From positions 1 through 64,000 of the forward strand of contig ONKX01000001.1 of NCBI GenBank assembly GCA_900318555.1: a stretch of DNA of 64,000 nt, read 5' to 3'. Origin of the DNA: an uncultured Prevotellaceae bacterium. Its GTDB lineage: Bacteria; Bacteroidota; Bacteroidia; Bacteroidales; Bacteroidaceae. A program made the translations under genes and the position numbers. The notes beneath the pieces were generated by a model that worked only from the letters and a program-made list of their open reading frames with translations, was not told the origin of the DNA and did not search any database. This document shows positions 31,969 through 41,862 of this stretch, in pieces; the first letter of the stretch is position 1; the number at the start of each line of letters is the position of its first letter.

Positions 31969-33002
31969 ATCAGCGGCATTCCGAGTTTTTTACATTCGGC
32001 ACGCATCTCGTCGGGCCAAATGCTTGCTTGGATTTCACCGATGTGACCTTTGTGCAACATCACCATACACAAACGGCTCTGACCGATACCACCACCTATT
32101 GACAGAGGCAACTCGTCGTTCAACAGTTTCTGGTGGAAATACAGGCTCTTGCGCTCTTCCTTGCCCTCAATCTTCAACTGGCGCAACAGGCTCTCCTTAT
32201 CCACACGGATACCCATTGAGGACAGTTCGAACGAACGGCCCAACACGGGATACCATATCAGGATGTCGCCGTTCAAGCCCTCAAGGCCATTCTCACCAAC
32301 GGTACTCCAGTCGTCATAGTCTGGTGCACGACCGTCGTGCTTCTCACCGTTCGACAGCTTGCCGCCAATACCTATAATAAATACGGCACCATATTTTTCG
32401 CAAATGGCATCCTCACGCTCCTTCGGCGTCTTATCAGGATACATCTGCAACAGCTCCTCAGCATGGATAAAGTGAATCTTTTCAGGCAAGAAGGGCTTGA
32501 TCTGCGGATAGGTCTCACAGGTCAGATACTCCGTCCTGCGGATGGCAGCATAGATGCGTTCCACCACATTCTTCAGATAGCTGATAGTGCGCTGTTCCTT
32601 CGTAATCACAGCCTCCCAGTCCCACTGGTCCACATACAGCGAATGCAGGTTGTCCAACTCCTCGTCAGCACGGATGGCGTTCATATCAGTATAGATGCCA
32701 TAGCCTGGTTCTATCTTGTACTCGGCCAGCGACAGGCGCTTCCACTTGGCCAGTGAATGCACCACCTCAGCCCTGGCATCACCCAAGTCCTTGATGGGGA
32801 ACGTCACGGCACGCTCAACACCATTCAGGTCGTCGTTGATACCCAGTCCCTGAAGCACAAACAACGGGGCTGTCACGCGACGAAGACGCAACTCGGTAGA
32901 TATGTTCTGCTGAAAGAATTCCTTAATAAGTTTAATACCCTGCTCCGTCTGTTTCATGTCGAGCAGGGATTTGTAATCAATGGGGGTAATCAGTTGACTC
33001 AT
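31965..33002 (-). CDS. asnA: Aspartate-ammonia ligase (asparagine synthetase A)
   Basis: 345 residues from the ATG at 33002, the family start MSQLITPIDYKSLLD; the upstream frame crosses the promoter. It makes asparagine from aspartate, ammonia and ATP. The class II tRNA-synthetase-like core is clear: DEELDNLHSLYVDQWDWE, SSMGIRVDKESL and the C-terminal GGGIGQSRLCMVML. Its 3' end meets dnaX in a 4-nt convergent overlap. Promoter at 33029-33036. Confidence 0.97.
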   Translation of the reverse strand: MSQLITPIDYKSLLDMKQTEQGIKLIKEFFQQNISTELRLRRVTAPLFVLQGLGINDDLNGVERAVTFPIKDLGDARAEVVHSLAKWKRLSLAEYKIEPGYGIYTDMNAIRADEELDNLHSLYVDQWDWEAVITKEQRTISYLKNVVERIYAAIRRTEYLTCETYPQIKPFLPEKIHFIHAEELLQMYPDKTPKEREDAICEKYGAVFIIGIGGKLSNGEKHDGRAPDYDDWSTVGENGLEGLNGDILIWYPVLGRSFELSSMGIRVDKESLLRQLKIEGKEERKSLYFHQKLLNDELPLSIGGGIGQSRLCMVMLHKGHIGEIQASIWPDEMRAECKKLGMPLI

Positions 33003-33028
33003 TTCCTTGTAATTTTCAAATTTGCGTG

Positions 33029-33036
33029 CAAAGATA
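33029..33036 (-). promoter_or_regulatory. -7 box for asnA
   Basis: Minus-strand TATCTTTG, 26 nt upstream of the asnA start. TTTG at 33060-33063 is 23 nt away, slightly longer than usual. Confidence 0.6.
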
Positions 33037-33145
33037 CACAATAAATATTAAATTGCAAGCAAAATCTCCAAATATTTTTGCAAACTGATAGTTATTCTTG
33101 ATTTTTACTAACGATTTGCACTAAGAACCGTTCTTGTTAACAAAT

Positions 33146-33196
33146 CATAATTATCAATTGCCAATTATCAATTATCAATTAAAAATCGTACCTTTG
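33146..33196 (+). promoter_or_regulatory. AATTATCAATTG repeat and tRNA-Arg/pepD promoter
   Basis: The repeat tract 33146-33184 (AATTATCAATTGCCAATTAT and so on) runs directly into TACCTTTG (33189-33196). This is the only recognisable -7 box ahead of the tRNA and of pepD. Confidence 0.7.
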
Positions 33197-33229
33197 CAGT
33201 CGTTTTTGTAAAGATACTATTTAGTATCA

Positions 33230-33306
33230 GGCCCCGTAGCTTAGCTGAATAGAGCGTCAGATTCCGGTTCTGAAGGTCTTGGGTTTGAATCCCAACGGGG
33301 TCACCA
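33230..33306 (+). tRNA. tRNA-Arg (anticodon CCG), CCA encoded
   Basis: Folds by eye into a full cloverleaf. The acceptor stem is 33230-33236 with 33296-33302 (one G:U pair), the D-stem GCTT/GAGC, the anticodon stem TCAGA/TCTGA with loop TTCCGGT, anticodon CCG at 33264-33266, and T-loop GGTTTGAATCC. Discriminator A (33303) and CCA (33304-33306) are encoded. It decodes CGG. The pepD start lies only 13 nt downstream. Confidence 0.95.
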
Positions 33307-33319
33307 CAACCTAGCAGAT

Positions 33320-34753
33320 ATGACACCTACAACAAAACGCGTGTTCCAGATATTCAAGGAACTGAACCAGATTCCACGCCCGTCACACCACGAAGAGCGC
33401 GTGGCCGACTATCTTTGCCAGTTTGCCGAACGTCTCGGCCTGACGTATAAGCGCGACAAAGAGAACTGCGTAGTCATCAGCAAACCCGCTACACCAGGCC
33501 ACGAAGGAGCCGAACCCATCGTGCTGCTCAACCACATGGACATGGTCTGCGTAGGTATGAGCGACCCGCTGAATGACCCTATACAAGCCTACGTCGAAGA
33601 TGGCTGGATGAAGGCCCGCGGCACGTCGCTGGGCGCCGACAACGGCATCGGACTGTCGATGGCTCTCGCCGTGCTGGAGAGCAACGACATTGTCCACGGA
33701 CCGATGGAGGTCATCACCACCACCAACGAGGAAGACGGCATGTCGGGCGCCTCACAACTGAGCAGTGACTTCCTACGGGGCCGTAAGGTCATCAACCTCG
33801 ACTCCGAGGACTACGACACCATCACTACCGGAGCTGCAGGAGCCTGTCTGCAATTCCATCGCATACCTGCTGGACGCACGGAAGCACCTGGAGGCAAGCG
33901 CCGCTGGTACAGCATCCGGTTCGAAGGCGGACTGGGCGGACATTCGGGTGTCGACATCAACAAGGGTCGCTGTAGTGCTGTCGTGCCTGCGTGGGCTGTG
34001 CTTGCGGCCATCTATAACGAATACGACTTCGACGTAGCTTCTATCACTATTGGTGAGGCCAACGCGTCCATAGCCTCTTCGGCCGAAATCGTGCTGACCA
34101 TTCCTTCGGGCGAGGGTTCTGAATTTGTGAAGCAACAGGAAGAAATGATGAACCAGTGGTTGCGCGAGGAATATGGTGACGCCGACCCCAACATCCGTTG
34201 CGTTATCAGCAAGTGCGAACGTCAGGAGACGGTCATCAGTCGCGAGGCCTTCGAGGCGCTCATGCGCTGTCTGGAACAGATTCCGCAGGGTGTTGTCAAG
34301 ATGAGCGACACGATGCCGGGAACGGTGGAGACGTCCAACAACGTAGGACGAGTAGAAACCGAACAGGACAACATCTTCGTCTCTACCCACACGCGCAGTT
34401 TCATCGACAGCGAGATGGAGGCCTTGAGCATCGATATTGCCAGCGTGTTTGCAGAAAATGGCGGACACAGCGAGACCATCATGTCGGCACCCGCGTGGCA
34501 GGAGGATCAGCAGTCGCCATTCTTGCAACTCACCTCCAACACCTTCCAGGACGTTCTGGGTTGGCGCCCACGTATGGTGGCCATGCATTTCGTATTGGAG
34601 GCAGGATTCTTCGTCCGTCATTATCCTGGCATCCAGATGGCCAGCATCGGACCACGCATCGTCGAGCCCCACTCCACCAGCGAACGCGTCGAGCTATCGA
34701 CCGTTGACGACATCTGGCGCGTGCTCATTGAACTGCTGAAACGCCTGGCATAA
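33320..34753 (+). CDS. pepD: Aminoacyl-histidine dipeptidase (PepD, M20 family)
   Basis: 477 residues. The M20 peptidase metal site shows LLNHMDMVCVG (His and Asp), GTSLGADNGIG (bridging Asp), and TNEEDGMSGA (catalytic Glu and metal Glu). The inserted lid domain contains GLGGHSGVDINKGR. It splits Xaa-His and other dipeptides in the cytoplasm. No promoter is seen between the tRNA-Arg and this gene, so it is probably made from the tRNA transcript after 3' processing. It converges on the RND operon with 13 nt between stops. Confidence 0.95.
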   Translation: MTPTTKRVFQIFKELNQIPRPSHHEERVADYLCQFAERLGLTYKRDKENCVVISKPATPGHEGAEPIVLLNHMDMVCVGMSDPLNDPIQAYVEDGWMKARGTSLGADNGIGLSMALAVLESNDIVHGPMEVITTTNEEDGMSGASQLSSDFLRGRKVINLDSEDYDTITTGAAGACLQFHRIPAGRTEAPGGKRRWYSIRFEGGLGGHSGVDINKGRCSAVVPAWAVLAAIYNEYDFDVASITIGEANASIASSAEIVLTIPSGEGSEFVKQQEEMMNQWLREEYGDADPNIRCVISKCERQETVISREAFEALMRCLEQIPQGVVKMSDTMPGTVETSNNVGRVETEQDNIFVSTHTRSFIDSEMEALSIDIASVFAENGGHSETIMSAPAWQEDQQSPFLQLTSNTFQDVLGWRPRMVAMHFVLEAGFFVRHYPGIQMASIGPRIVEPHSTSERVELSTVDDIWRVLIELLKRLA

Positions 34754-34766
34754 TTCGCGTTAACAA

Positions 34767-37700
34767 TTATCTTCGCCGTTTGAAGCGTTCCTCGACAGTT
34801 TGGAATACGACAAAGAGTATAGGAACGATAAACAACAGCGCAATTGTGCCGATGAGCATGCCGCCAATAGTTCCTACACCCAACGAGCGGTTACCATTGG
34901 CACCAATACCTGTCGCAACAGCCAAGGGCAGCAGTCCGAAAATCATCGTGAGCGACGTCATTAGGATGGGTCGCAAACGCACAGCGGCGGCGTCGAGTGC
35001 TGCAGCGATGATACTCATGCCTTGGCGTCGGCGTTCTGAAGCGTACTCCGTCAGCAAGATGGCTGTCTTCGACAACAGGCCAATTAGCATGATGAGTCCC
35101 GTCTGCATGTAGATATTGTTCTCCAACCCCCACATCCAGGCGAAGATGAATGATCCCAGGAGTCCGAACGGCACACTCAGAATAACAGCCATTGGAATGA
35201 AGACGCTCTCATAAAGCGCGCAGAGAATCAAGTAGATGAACACGATGCAGAGCACGAAAACCAATGCCGTGGTGTTCTGCGACGAAGCCTCCTCACGCGT
35301 CATGCCGCCAAACTCATAGCCATAGCCTTCGGGCAACACCTCGGCTGCCACCTCGCGGATGGCATCGATGGCCTGACCAGAGCTGTAGCCCTCGGCTGCC
35401 GTACCCCCCACCTGTATCGATGGGAAAAGGTTGAAACGCGATAACGTCTCAGAGCCATAGATACGCGTCAACGTCAGGTATTGTCCGATGGGCGACATCT
35501 CACCCTGATTGTTCTTGACGAAAATATTGTTCAGCGACTCCGTGTCGAGGCGATATTCTGGCGAAGCCTGCACCATGACGCGGTAGAGCTTGGTGAAACG
35601 CACGAAGTTCGAGGCATAAGTGCCACCAACATAACCGCTGAGGGCTGCGAGCACATCGCTGGGCGACACGCCGCGACGCTTGCAGAGAGCAGCATCAACC
35701 TCCACGCGGTATTGCGGATATTTCAGCGAGAAGTTGGTGTAGGCACGGCCTATCTCAGGTCGCTCACCAAGAGCCGCAATCAACTTGTTCGTATAGCCCA
35801 GCAAGTCCTGAATGGTGCCGCCATGCCTGTCCTGCACGTGCAGTTCGAAACCGTTGATGCGTCCGAAGCCAGGTAGCATGTTCTGCGTATTCACCTGAAT
35901 CTTTGCGTTGGCGATATCGGCAGTGCGACGATAGATTTCCTGCACGATGCTTTGGTCGTCGTCACCTTTGCCCTTGCGCTCATCCCACTTCTTCAACTTC
36001 AGCGTAAAGTTACCGTTCGACGATGACTGTTCGAAGCTGTTCGAGTTGCCCGCAATGAGCGAGTAGATGCGCAGCTGAGGCAGGTCGTTAATACGTTCCT
36101 CTACCTCTTTTAGAATATGGTAGGTCTGTTGCAGACTGCTACCTGGCGATGCCTGCACGTTGATGAATACCGTTCCCATATCCTCATTAGGCACCAGTCC
36201 GGTCTTCGTCGTACGCATCATCCAATAGAGTCCACCAATGGCAACGACAACCAATGCAAAGGCCAGCCACGGTTTGCGCAACACCTTAGAGAGGCCTTGT
36301 TTGTATTCACTTACAAATATATCGAACGACGGCAAACGTTTGAGCTTCAATGTCTTATCCTGTTTCTTCATAATAAGCGCACAGAGAGCTGGTGACAACG
36401 TCAGTGCATTGAACAGCGAGATGGCAACGGCGATGGCCATCGTCAATCCGAACTGGGTATAGAACGTGCCTGTAACACCACTGATGAAGCAGACGGGAAC
36501 GAATACCGCCATGAAGACCAGCGTCGTAGTGACCAGTGCCGACGTAATGCCGTGCATGGCACTGACGGTGCATTCGTAGGTGGATATTGCGACGGGAGAA
36601 CCATCGACCACATGGGTTGCTTCATCGAGCTTGGCTTGCACGGCTTCTACCACCACGATGGCATCGTCCACCACCGTACCGATGACCAGCACCAATGCAA
36701 ACAGTGTCAGCATGTTCAGCGAGAATCCGATGGCATAGATGACGGCCAACGTGGCTATGAGCGACACCAAGATGGCGATGGCTGGAATGATGGTAGCACG
36801 CCAGCTACGCAAGAAGACGAACACCACGAGGACGACCAGCACAAGGGCTTCCAACAGCGTTTCGACAACACTAACAATAGAAGCGTCCAAGAAGTCCTTC
36901 TTCGATTCCAGATCCTCGATGACGATGCCTGGCGGCAACGACTTGCGTATTTCCTCCACCTCGCGGTCAATCTCCTTGATGATTTCGTTGGCATTCGACC
37001 CCGCCACCTGGTTGATGGAGATGTTTACAGAAGGGCTGTCGTTGGTCTCGCCAATGATGTTATAGTTCTGCGAGCCCAATTCCACACGGGCAATATCACC
37101 AATGCGCAACACGTCGCCACTTGGCAGCGAGCGCACCACCAGATTCTCGTATTCCTGTTCCTCCTCGTAACGGCCGCGATATTTCAACACATACTGGAAC
37201 GTGTTCTGACTCTCGGCACCCAGCGTACCCGTAGCCACCTCTACGTTCTGCTCGTCCAGCACCTTCGTCACGTCTGCAGGGGTCAGCCCATACTGCGCCA
37301 TCTTCAGCGGGTCCAGCCAAATACGCATCGAATAGTCGGCACCCATCACGTTCACCTCGCCCACACCGGCAATACGGCTCAGGCGCGGTTCAATGTTAAT
37401 CTTCGTATAGTTCGCCAGGAACGCACGGTCAAACGTAGAATCCGGACTGTACACCGCCAACTGTTTGATGTTTGACGTCTGGCGTTTACGTACCGTGATA
37501 CCACCCTTCACCACATCACTCGGCAGACGGCCCTGCACAGTTGCAGCACGGTTCTGAACGTTCACCATCGCCATATTGGGGTCGGTACCCTGACGGAAGA
37601 AGATACCTATCGACGCCGTACCGTTGTTCGACGCCGTCGATGTCATATACATCATGCCCTCGACACCGTTGATAGCCTCCTCCAGGGGCACGACGACGCT

Positions 37701-37880
37701 CTTCTGCACCGTCTCAGCATTCGCGCCTGTGTATGATGCCATAATGCGAACCGTTGGCGGAGCTATCTCAGGAAATTGCTCGAGCGGCAAACTAGCGAGT
37801 CCGATGATACCCACCAGCACCATCAGCACGCTAATCACGCAGGATAATATCGGGCGATCAATGAAAGTCTTTACGTTCAT
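34767..37880 (-). CDS. RND efflux permease, hydrophobe/amphiphile (HAE1/AcrB) family
   Basis: 1037 residues with the AcrB layout: 12 membrane helices, two large periplasmic loops, and motifs such as FIDRPILSCVISVLMVLVG at the N-terminus, GTVVDDAIVVVEAV with the two aspartates of the proton relay (helix 4), and GLLSKTAILLTEYA in the second half. It pumps drugs or bile-type detergents out of the periplasm with the adaptor encoded just upstream in the same operon. The outer-membrane TolC-like partner is not next to it in this window. Confidence 0.95.
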   Translation of the reverse strand: MNVKTFIDRPILSCVISVLMVLVGIIGLASLPLEQFPEIAPPTVRIMASYTGANAETVQKSVVVPLEEAINGVEGMMYMTSTASNNGTASIGIFFRQGTDPNMAMVNVQNRAATVQGRLPSDVVKGGITVRKRQTSNIKQLAVYSPDSTFDRAFLANYTKINIEPRLSRIAGVGEVNVMGADYSMRIWLDPLKMAQYGLTPADVTKVLDEQNVEVATGTLGAESQNTFQYVLKYRGRYEEEQEYENLVVRSLPSGDVLRIGDIARVELGSQNYNIIGETNDSPSVNISINQVAGSNANEIIKEIDREVEEIRKSLPPGIVIEDLESKKDFLDASIVSVVETLLEALVLVVLVVFVFLRSWRATIIPAIAILVSLIATLAVIYAIGFSLNMLTLFALVLVIGTVVDDAIVVVEAVQAKLDEATHVVDGSPVAISTYECTVSAMHGITSALVTTTLVFMAVFVPVCFISGVTGTFYTQFGLTMAIAVAISLFNALTLSPALCALIMKKQDKTLKLKRLPSFDIFVSEYKQGLSKVLRKPWLAFALVVVAIGGLYWMMRTTKTGLVPNEDMGTVFINVQASPGSSLQQTYHILKEVEERINDLPQLRIYSLIAGNSNSFEQSSSNGNFTLKLKKWDERKGKGDDDQSIVQEIYRRTADIANAKIQVNTQNMLPGFGRINGFELHVQDRHGGTIQDLLGYTNKLIAALGERPEIGRAYTNFSLKYPQYRVEVDAALCKRRGVSPSDVLAALSGYVGGTYASNFVRFTKLYRVMVQASPEYRLDTESLNNIFVKNNQGEMSPIGQYLTLTRIYGSETLSRFNLFPSIQVGGTAAEGYSSGQAIDAIREVAAEVLPEGYGYEFGGMTREEASSQNTTALVFVLCIVFIYLILCALYESVFIPMAVILSVPFGLLGSFIFAWMWGLENNIYMQTGLIMLIGLLSKTAILLTEYASERRRQGMSIIAAALDAAAVRLRPILMTSLTMIFGLLPLAVATGIGANGNRSLGVGTIGGMLIGTIALLFIVPILFVVFQTVEERFKRRR

Positions 37881-37918
37881 GTTGATTCTATTCGTTATTT
37901 CGTTATAACGAGATTACG

Positions 37919-39064
37919 TTATTTAGATGTTCCTTTCTTAATTTCAACCCCGTCCTTTAGCAGACCTGCTCCCTCAGCGATGATGGTATCACCCACCGAC
38001 AGGCCGTCCTCCACGATATACTCCTTACCATTGTTTTGCGGAAACAGCGTGACAGCCGTAGCCTTCGTTTTGCCGTCAACGACACGATAGACAAACGTGC
38101 GATTCTGCAACTCATATGTCGCCTCCTGAGGGATGACAACACACTGCTCGTGACTCGTGGGGACTATCACCGTAGCACTGCCGCCGTTATGCAGCAAGCC
38201 CTGAGCATTGGGGAACGTGGCACGCAACGTGACGGCACCCGTACTGGCATCGACCGTACCGCTCACCGCACTGATACGTCCCTGCTGTTCGTAGGTCTTA
38301 CCATTGTTCAGCCGAAGTCCCACCGCCGGAGCCTTGCTTATAAAGGCCTCCATACCGCCATACTGCGCAATGAGATTCAGCGTCTGACTTTCGCTGATAC
38401 TGAAATAGACATACATCTCAGAGTCGTCGGCAACAGTCACCAGCGGATCGCTGATGGCACTGCTGACCAGCGAACCCACATGCCAGGGAATCATCGACGC
38501 CACACCGCTCACAGGACTCTTTACCACCGTATAACTTAGGTTGTTACGGGCATTCGTCTCTTGCGCTTTCGCCTGCGACAACGCCGCCTCAGCCTCCAGC
38601 AAGGCATTGTGAGTAGTCTCCACACTTACCTCACCCACTACATGGCCTTCCTGCAACAGACGTTCGTTGTTGTAGTTCATGCGAGCCGTCGCCAAATGTG
38701 CCTCAGCACTCTTACGTGCAGCCACCGCGACGTCCAGCGCAGCTTGGAACGGCACCTGATCGATGACGAACAGCGTCTGACCTTTCTTCACGGTCTCGCC
38801 CTCGTTGATGCAGATGCGTGTGATGGTGCCCGACACCTGCGGACGAACCTCTACAATCTGCCGACCAGTCATTCTGCCGCTATATTGCCGTTCCAGCGTC
38901 ATATCCTTCTTGCCCACAACCATCGTCTTATATGCCACCTCGTCATGGGGTTTCTTCTTTTCCTTGCCGCAAGCCACGACCAGCAGCCCCACGATGACTA
39001 CTGCCAGAAATCCTATTGATTTTGTGCTCATTATATTCATAGTCCGTTTAGTCATTTTATTCAT
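37919..39064 (-). CDS. RND efflux periplasmic adaptor (MFP/HlyD type) lipoprotein
   Basis: 381 residues. The signal peptide ends in the lipobox VVAC (Cys near 32), so it is anchored as a lipoprotein. Adaptor features follow: the barrel-sandwich part VRPQVSGTITRICINEGETV, an alpha hairpin (about 110-170), then NLSYTVVKSPVSGVASM. It bridges the inner-membrane pump and an outer-membrane channel. The pump gene follows 38 nt downstream. Met1 or Met12 (39031) may be the start. Promoter -7 box at 39093-39100. Confidence 0.93.
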   Translation of the reverse strand: MNKMTKRTMNIMSTKSIGFLAVVIVGLLVVACGKEKKKPHDEVAYKTMVVGKKDMTLERQYSGRMTGRQIVEVRPQVSGTITRICINEGETVKKGQTLFVIDQVPFQAALDVAVAARKSAEAHLATARMNYNNERLLQEGHVVGEVSVETTHNALLEAEAALSQAKAQETNARNNLSYTVVKSPVSGVASMIPWHVGSLVSSAISDPLVTVADDSEMYVYFSISESQTLNLIAQYGGMEAFISKAPAVGLRLNNGKTYEQQGRISAVSGTVDASTGAVTLRATFPNAQGLLHNGGSATVIVPTSHEQCVVIPQEATYELQNRTFVYRVVDGKTKATAVTLFPQNNGKEYIVEDGLSVGDTIIAEGAGLLKDGVEIKKGTSK

Positions 39065-39092
39065 CGGAAAGCAATTTTCGTAAATTTATGGG

Positions 39093-39100
39093 CAAAGGTA
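39093..39100 (-). promoter_or_regulatory. -7 box for the RND operon
   Basis: Minus-strand TACCTTTG 28 nt upstream of the adaptor start. The -33 position is inside an AT-rich stretch without a clear TTTG. Confidence 0.55.
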
Positions 39101-39193
39101 ACACTTTTTTCTCGTTTTTTCGTATATTTACACCGATAATTTGGAATGTTTATAAAAAATTGTAACTATGACACCTATGGTACAAATTAAAAA

Positions 39194-39217
39194 CGAGCCC
39201 ACCAAACGATGAGCCCG
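39194..39217 (-). terminator. Rho-independent terminator, minus strand
   Basis: Same 24-nt hairpin sequence as at 1419-1442, but pointing the other way. In minus-strand RNA the arms pair with G:U pairs and are followed by TTTTTAATTT. It ends the exported-protein gene at 39243. Because its G:U pairs become A:C on the other strand, the hairpin works in one direction only. Confidence 0.8.
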
Positions 39218-39242
39218 CTTTTTACTTATTTGAAGATTGATA

Positions 39243-40325
39243 TTACTTCACAATGTATTTGCGGCCATTCTGGAGGACAACTCCCTTATAGGCCTCGTCC
39301 ACCTTCTGACCAGCGAGGTTGAAACGAGCGCCATTAGCTTTCTCGGCAACGGTCTTGATGGACTCAACACCCGTGACATCATCGATAACATCCTCCTTGC
39401 TCTTGCCTGGATAGAAGGTATACTTCTGGAAACCAATCTGAGAATTACCCTGGAACAGCCAATAGGTCTTGCCAGCCTTAGCATCAATGATGACATTACC
39501 CCAGAAGTTTTGGTTACCTGCACCAATCACCCATTCACTGTTAGAAGGATTGCGCAGAGCAACAATCTCATCGTTGGTCAGCCACTTCTTCTTACCAACC
39601 AGATCTTCTGCACACTTGCCAGCATCAGCATCTTCCTGCGTCCAGTTCTGTCCATTGATGTATCCCTCTACGAGATATGGGCTGCACTGCTTGGTTTCAC
39701 CATCAACCAAGAAAGTAGTACGATTTCCCTTATTAGCCCATATACCAACCTTTAAAGCGCCATCAACAGCAGTTGTAAACTTGTAATAAAGGCCACTCAT
39801 AGGTTCACCACCCGTAGCAGGGTCGAAAGCGACATCAACAACAGTATAGGCATCGGGTACCCATTCGCCATCCTTTGAATTTTGCCTAGCATACCTAGAA
39901 ACTGAAGGATTACCTTGTCCTGCGATGTAATAAAAATTGATGTCTCCCTGATTCTTTACCTCCCAAGTAATGGGTTTTGTAGAATTGATTGACACTAACT
40001 CATAAGTATGTGCATCAGCATCGATAACAGCACCTACAGTAATATCCTGACCGATGTTAACAGTGGGGTCATCAGGGTTCACCTTATCAGCGGGAACACC
40101 AGAACCCACACCCTCAACTGAAACATTAGCTGTACTAAACTTGACAACAGAGTTACCGTTTTCAACATTCGTGGCGGTTTTACCATCTGCGTCAACAATA
40201 GCAGCATACGCAGCACTCATATTACCATCAGCATCGACAGCTGTATAGCTCTCTTCGGTTTGCGCATTAACACTCATGGCAATAAAAGCCATGCAAACAA
40301 GCGTAAAAATTTTCTTCATAATCAA
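39243..40325 (-). CDS. Exported protein with Prevotella-type C-terminal tail
   Basis: 360 residues. Signal peptide about 1-21 ending in NAQ. The mature part is Asp/Gly-rich with repeated AVDADG/IVDADG-like segments near the N-terminus, and beta-rich beyond. The last 40 residues (VESIKTVAEKANGARFNLAG, GQKVDEAYKGVV, NGRKYIVK) match the tail of the proteins at 9260, 54898 and 57656. It is probably outer-membrane or surface-located. I recognise no catalytic domain. It has its own promoter (40394-40425) and terminator, so it is a single-gene unit. Confidence 0.8.
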   Translation of the reverse strand: MIMKKIFTLVCMAFIAMSVNAQTEESYTAVDADGNMSAAYAAIVDADGKTATNVENGNSVVKFSTANVSVEGVGSGVPADKVNPDDPTVNIGQDITVGAVIDADAHTYELVSINSTKPITWEVKNQGDINFYYIAGQGNPSVSRYARQNSKDGEWVPDAYTVVDVAFDPATGGEPMSGLYYKFTTAVDGALKVGIWANKGNRTTFLVDGETKQCSPYLVEGYINGQNWTQEDADAGKCAEDLVGKKKWLTNDEIVALRNPSNSEWVIGAGNQNFWGNVIIDAKAGKTYWLFQGNSQIGFQKYTFYPGKSKEDVIDDVTGVESIKTVAEKANGARFNLAGQKVDEAYKGVVLQNGRKYIVK

Positions 40326-40393
40326 TTTGTTTTTTGTTATTAATTAGTAATTTATTTGTTTTCTTCTGCACGACAGATGTCCGTACTTCGTTG

Positions 40394-40425
40394 CAAAAGT
40401 ACGGTTTTTCCGTGAAACTACCAAA
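40394..40425 (-). promoter_or_regulatory. Promoter of the exported protein
   Basis: Minus-strand TACTTTTG (40394-40401), a 20-nt spacer and TTTG (40422-40425); both boxes match consensus. Confidence 0.82.
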
Positions 40426-40452
40426 CATTTGGATAAATTTTTCGCAAAAATG

Positions 40453-41862
40453 CTACTTTTTGAGACGGAATGAGTTCTCGATGCTGGTAAGTTCGTCCTT
40501 GAAAGCCTTGTCGACCTTCAGGCGCTGTTCAATGGTGGAGCAGCTGTGGATGACAGTGCTGTGGTCGCGCCCTCCAATAAGTTGACCGATGCGACCTGCA
40601 GGCATCTTGGTGTATTTCTGTGCAAGATACATGGACACCTGACGGACGATGACATAGTCGCGCTTGCGTGAACGACTGAAGATGCTCTTCTGCTCAACAC
40701 CATAGTGACCGCAGACCTTCTCGAGGATGTCGTCAACGGTGAGCGGCTTGTTGTCAACCTTGACGGCACGCTGGATAACACGCTGAGCTAAACGGAGGTC
40801 GACATTGGTATTATAGACGACGGAATAAGCCAGCAAGGAATTGATGACTCCCTCGAGGTCGCGAACAGAGCCATTAGCTGTCTCGGCAATATACTCTATG
40901 ACTTCGTCCGCAATTTTCAGTCCGTCGCGACGGCACTTGGCATTGAGAATATCCTTGCACAACTGTACATTGGGCTGTTCGAGCTCAGCAATGAGTCCGC
41001 AGGCGAAACGCGTGAGCAGACGGTCCTTCACACCCTGCAGATCGACAGGAGGACGGTCGGAGGCAAGGATAATCTGCTTGCCCAAACGGAACAGGTGGTC
41101 GAAGATGTGGAAGAACGTGTCGAGGGTCTTCGTAGCGGTGGCCCACTCCTGAATGTCGTCGACAATGAGCACATCGATGCTCTGGTAGAAACGGATGAAG
41201 TCGTTAACAGTATTCTGGCGAGTAGCATCGGTAAACTGCACTTGGAACAGACGTGCAGAAACATATAGTACGCGCCTGCGTGGGTACATCTCTTTACAAC
41301 GCACGCCAATAGCATTGATGAGGTGCGTCTTGCCACAACCCGATGGTCCATAGATAAAGAAAGGGTTGAATGTAGACTTGCCCGGATGCTCGGCAATGGT
41401 CATGCCGACAGTACGCGGCAATTTGTTGGAGGCTCCCTCGATGAAACTTTGGAACGTCTTATGGAGGTCGAGCTGTGGATCGAGATCCTGAGGCGTAACG
41501 GCATCAAGAATGGTTGGTGACTTATTGACACCTTGACGAGCTACGGGAGTATCAATAGCAACGGGCTCACTACCCTCTTCATCGACAGTCAATTTATGCT
41601 GCTGGTCGACCAAAATACGATAGTTGAGCTGTACGCTATTGCCAAAACAACGACACAACACCTTGCTCAACAGGTTAACGTAGTGCTGCTCCAGATACTC
41701 ATACACATACCTGCTCGGTACCTGTACGAGGAGAGTCCGGCTGTCTTCGTTGTATTGTTCGAAGACGATTGGCGCGAACCATGTTCTGAATTGCTGCTCC
41801 GTGACGTTGTCCTTGATGAGTTGAAGGCAGTTGTCCCAAAGCGCCTTTGGATTCATTTCCAT
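40453..41862 (-). CDS. dnaA: Chromosomal replication initiator protein DnaA
   Basis: 469 residues. Domain I is about 1-85 (LWDNCLQLIKDNVTEQQFRTW), a short linker follows, then the AAA+ domain with Walker A GPSGCGKTH at residue 172 and the Walker B IDVLIVDDIQEW. Domain IV ends with the DNA-binding signature GGRDHSTVIHS near residue 430. It opens the replication origin. It stands alone with its own upstream region; no dnaN lies beside it, and no array of DnaA boxes was found nearby. Confidence 0.98.
   Translation of the reverse strand: MEMNPKALWDNCLQLIKDNVTEQQFRTWFAPIVFEQYNEDSRTLLVQVPSRYVYEYLEQHYVNLLSKVLCRCFGNSVQLNYRILVDQQHKLTVDEEGSEPVAIDTPVARQGVNKSPTILDAVTPQDLDPQLDLHKTFQSFIEGASNKLPRTVGMTIAEHPGKSTFNPFFIYGPSGCGKTHLINAIGVRCKEMYPRRRVLYVSARLFQVQFTDATRQNTVNDFIRFYQSIDVLIVDDIQEWATATKTLDTFFHIFDHLFRLGKQIILASDRPPVDLQGVKDRLLTRFACGLIAELEQPNVQLCKDILNAKCRRDGLKIADEVIEYIAETANGSVRDLEGVINSLLAYSVVYNTNVDLRLAQRVIQRAVKVDNKPLTVDDILEKVCGHYGVEQKSIFSRSRKRDYVIVRQVSMYLAQKYTKMPAGRIGQLIGGRDHSTVIHSCSTIEQRLKVDKAFKDELTSIENSFRLKK

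Noticed and set aside
36552..37475. Long frame antisense to the RND pump (and similar ones in topB, mfd, ExuT, and the metallopeptidase)
   Set aside because: These are mirror frames of well-identified genes, histidine/arginine-rich and without promoters or domains.
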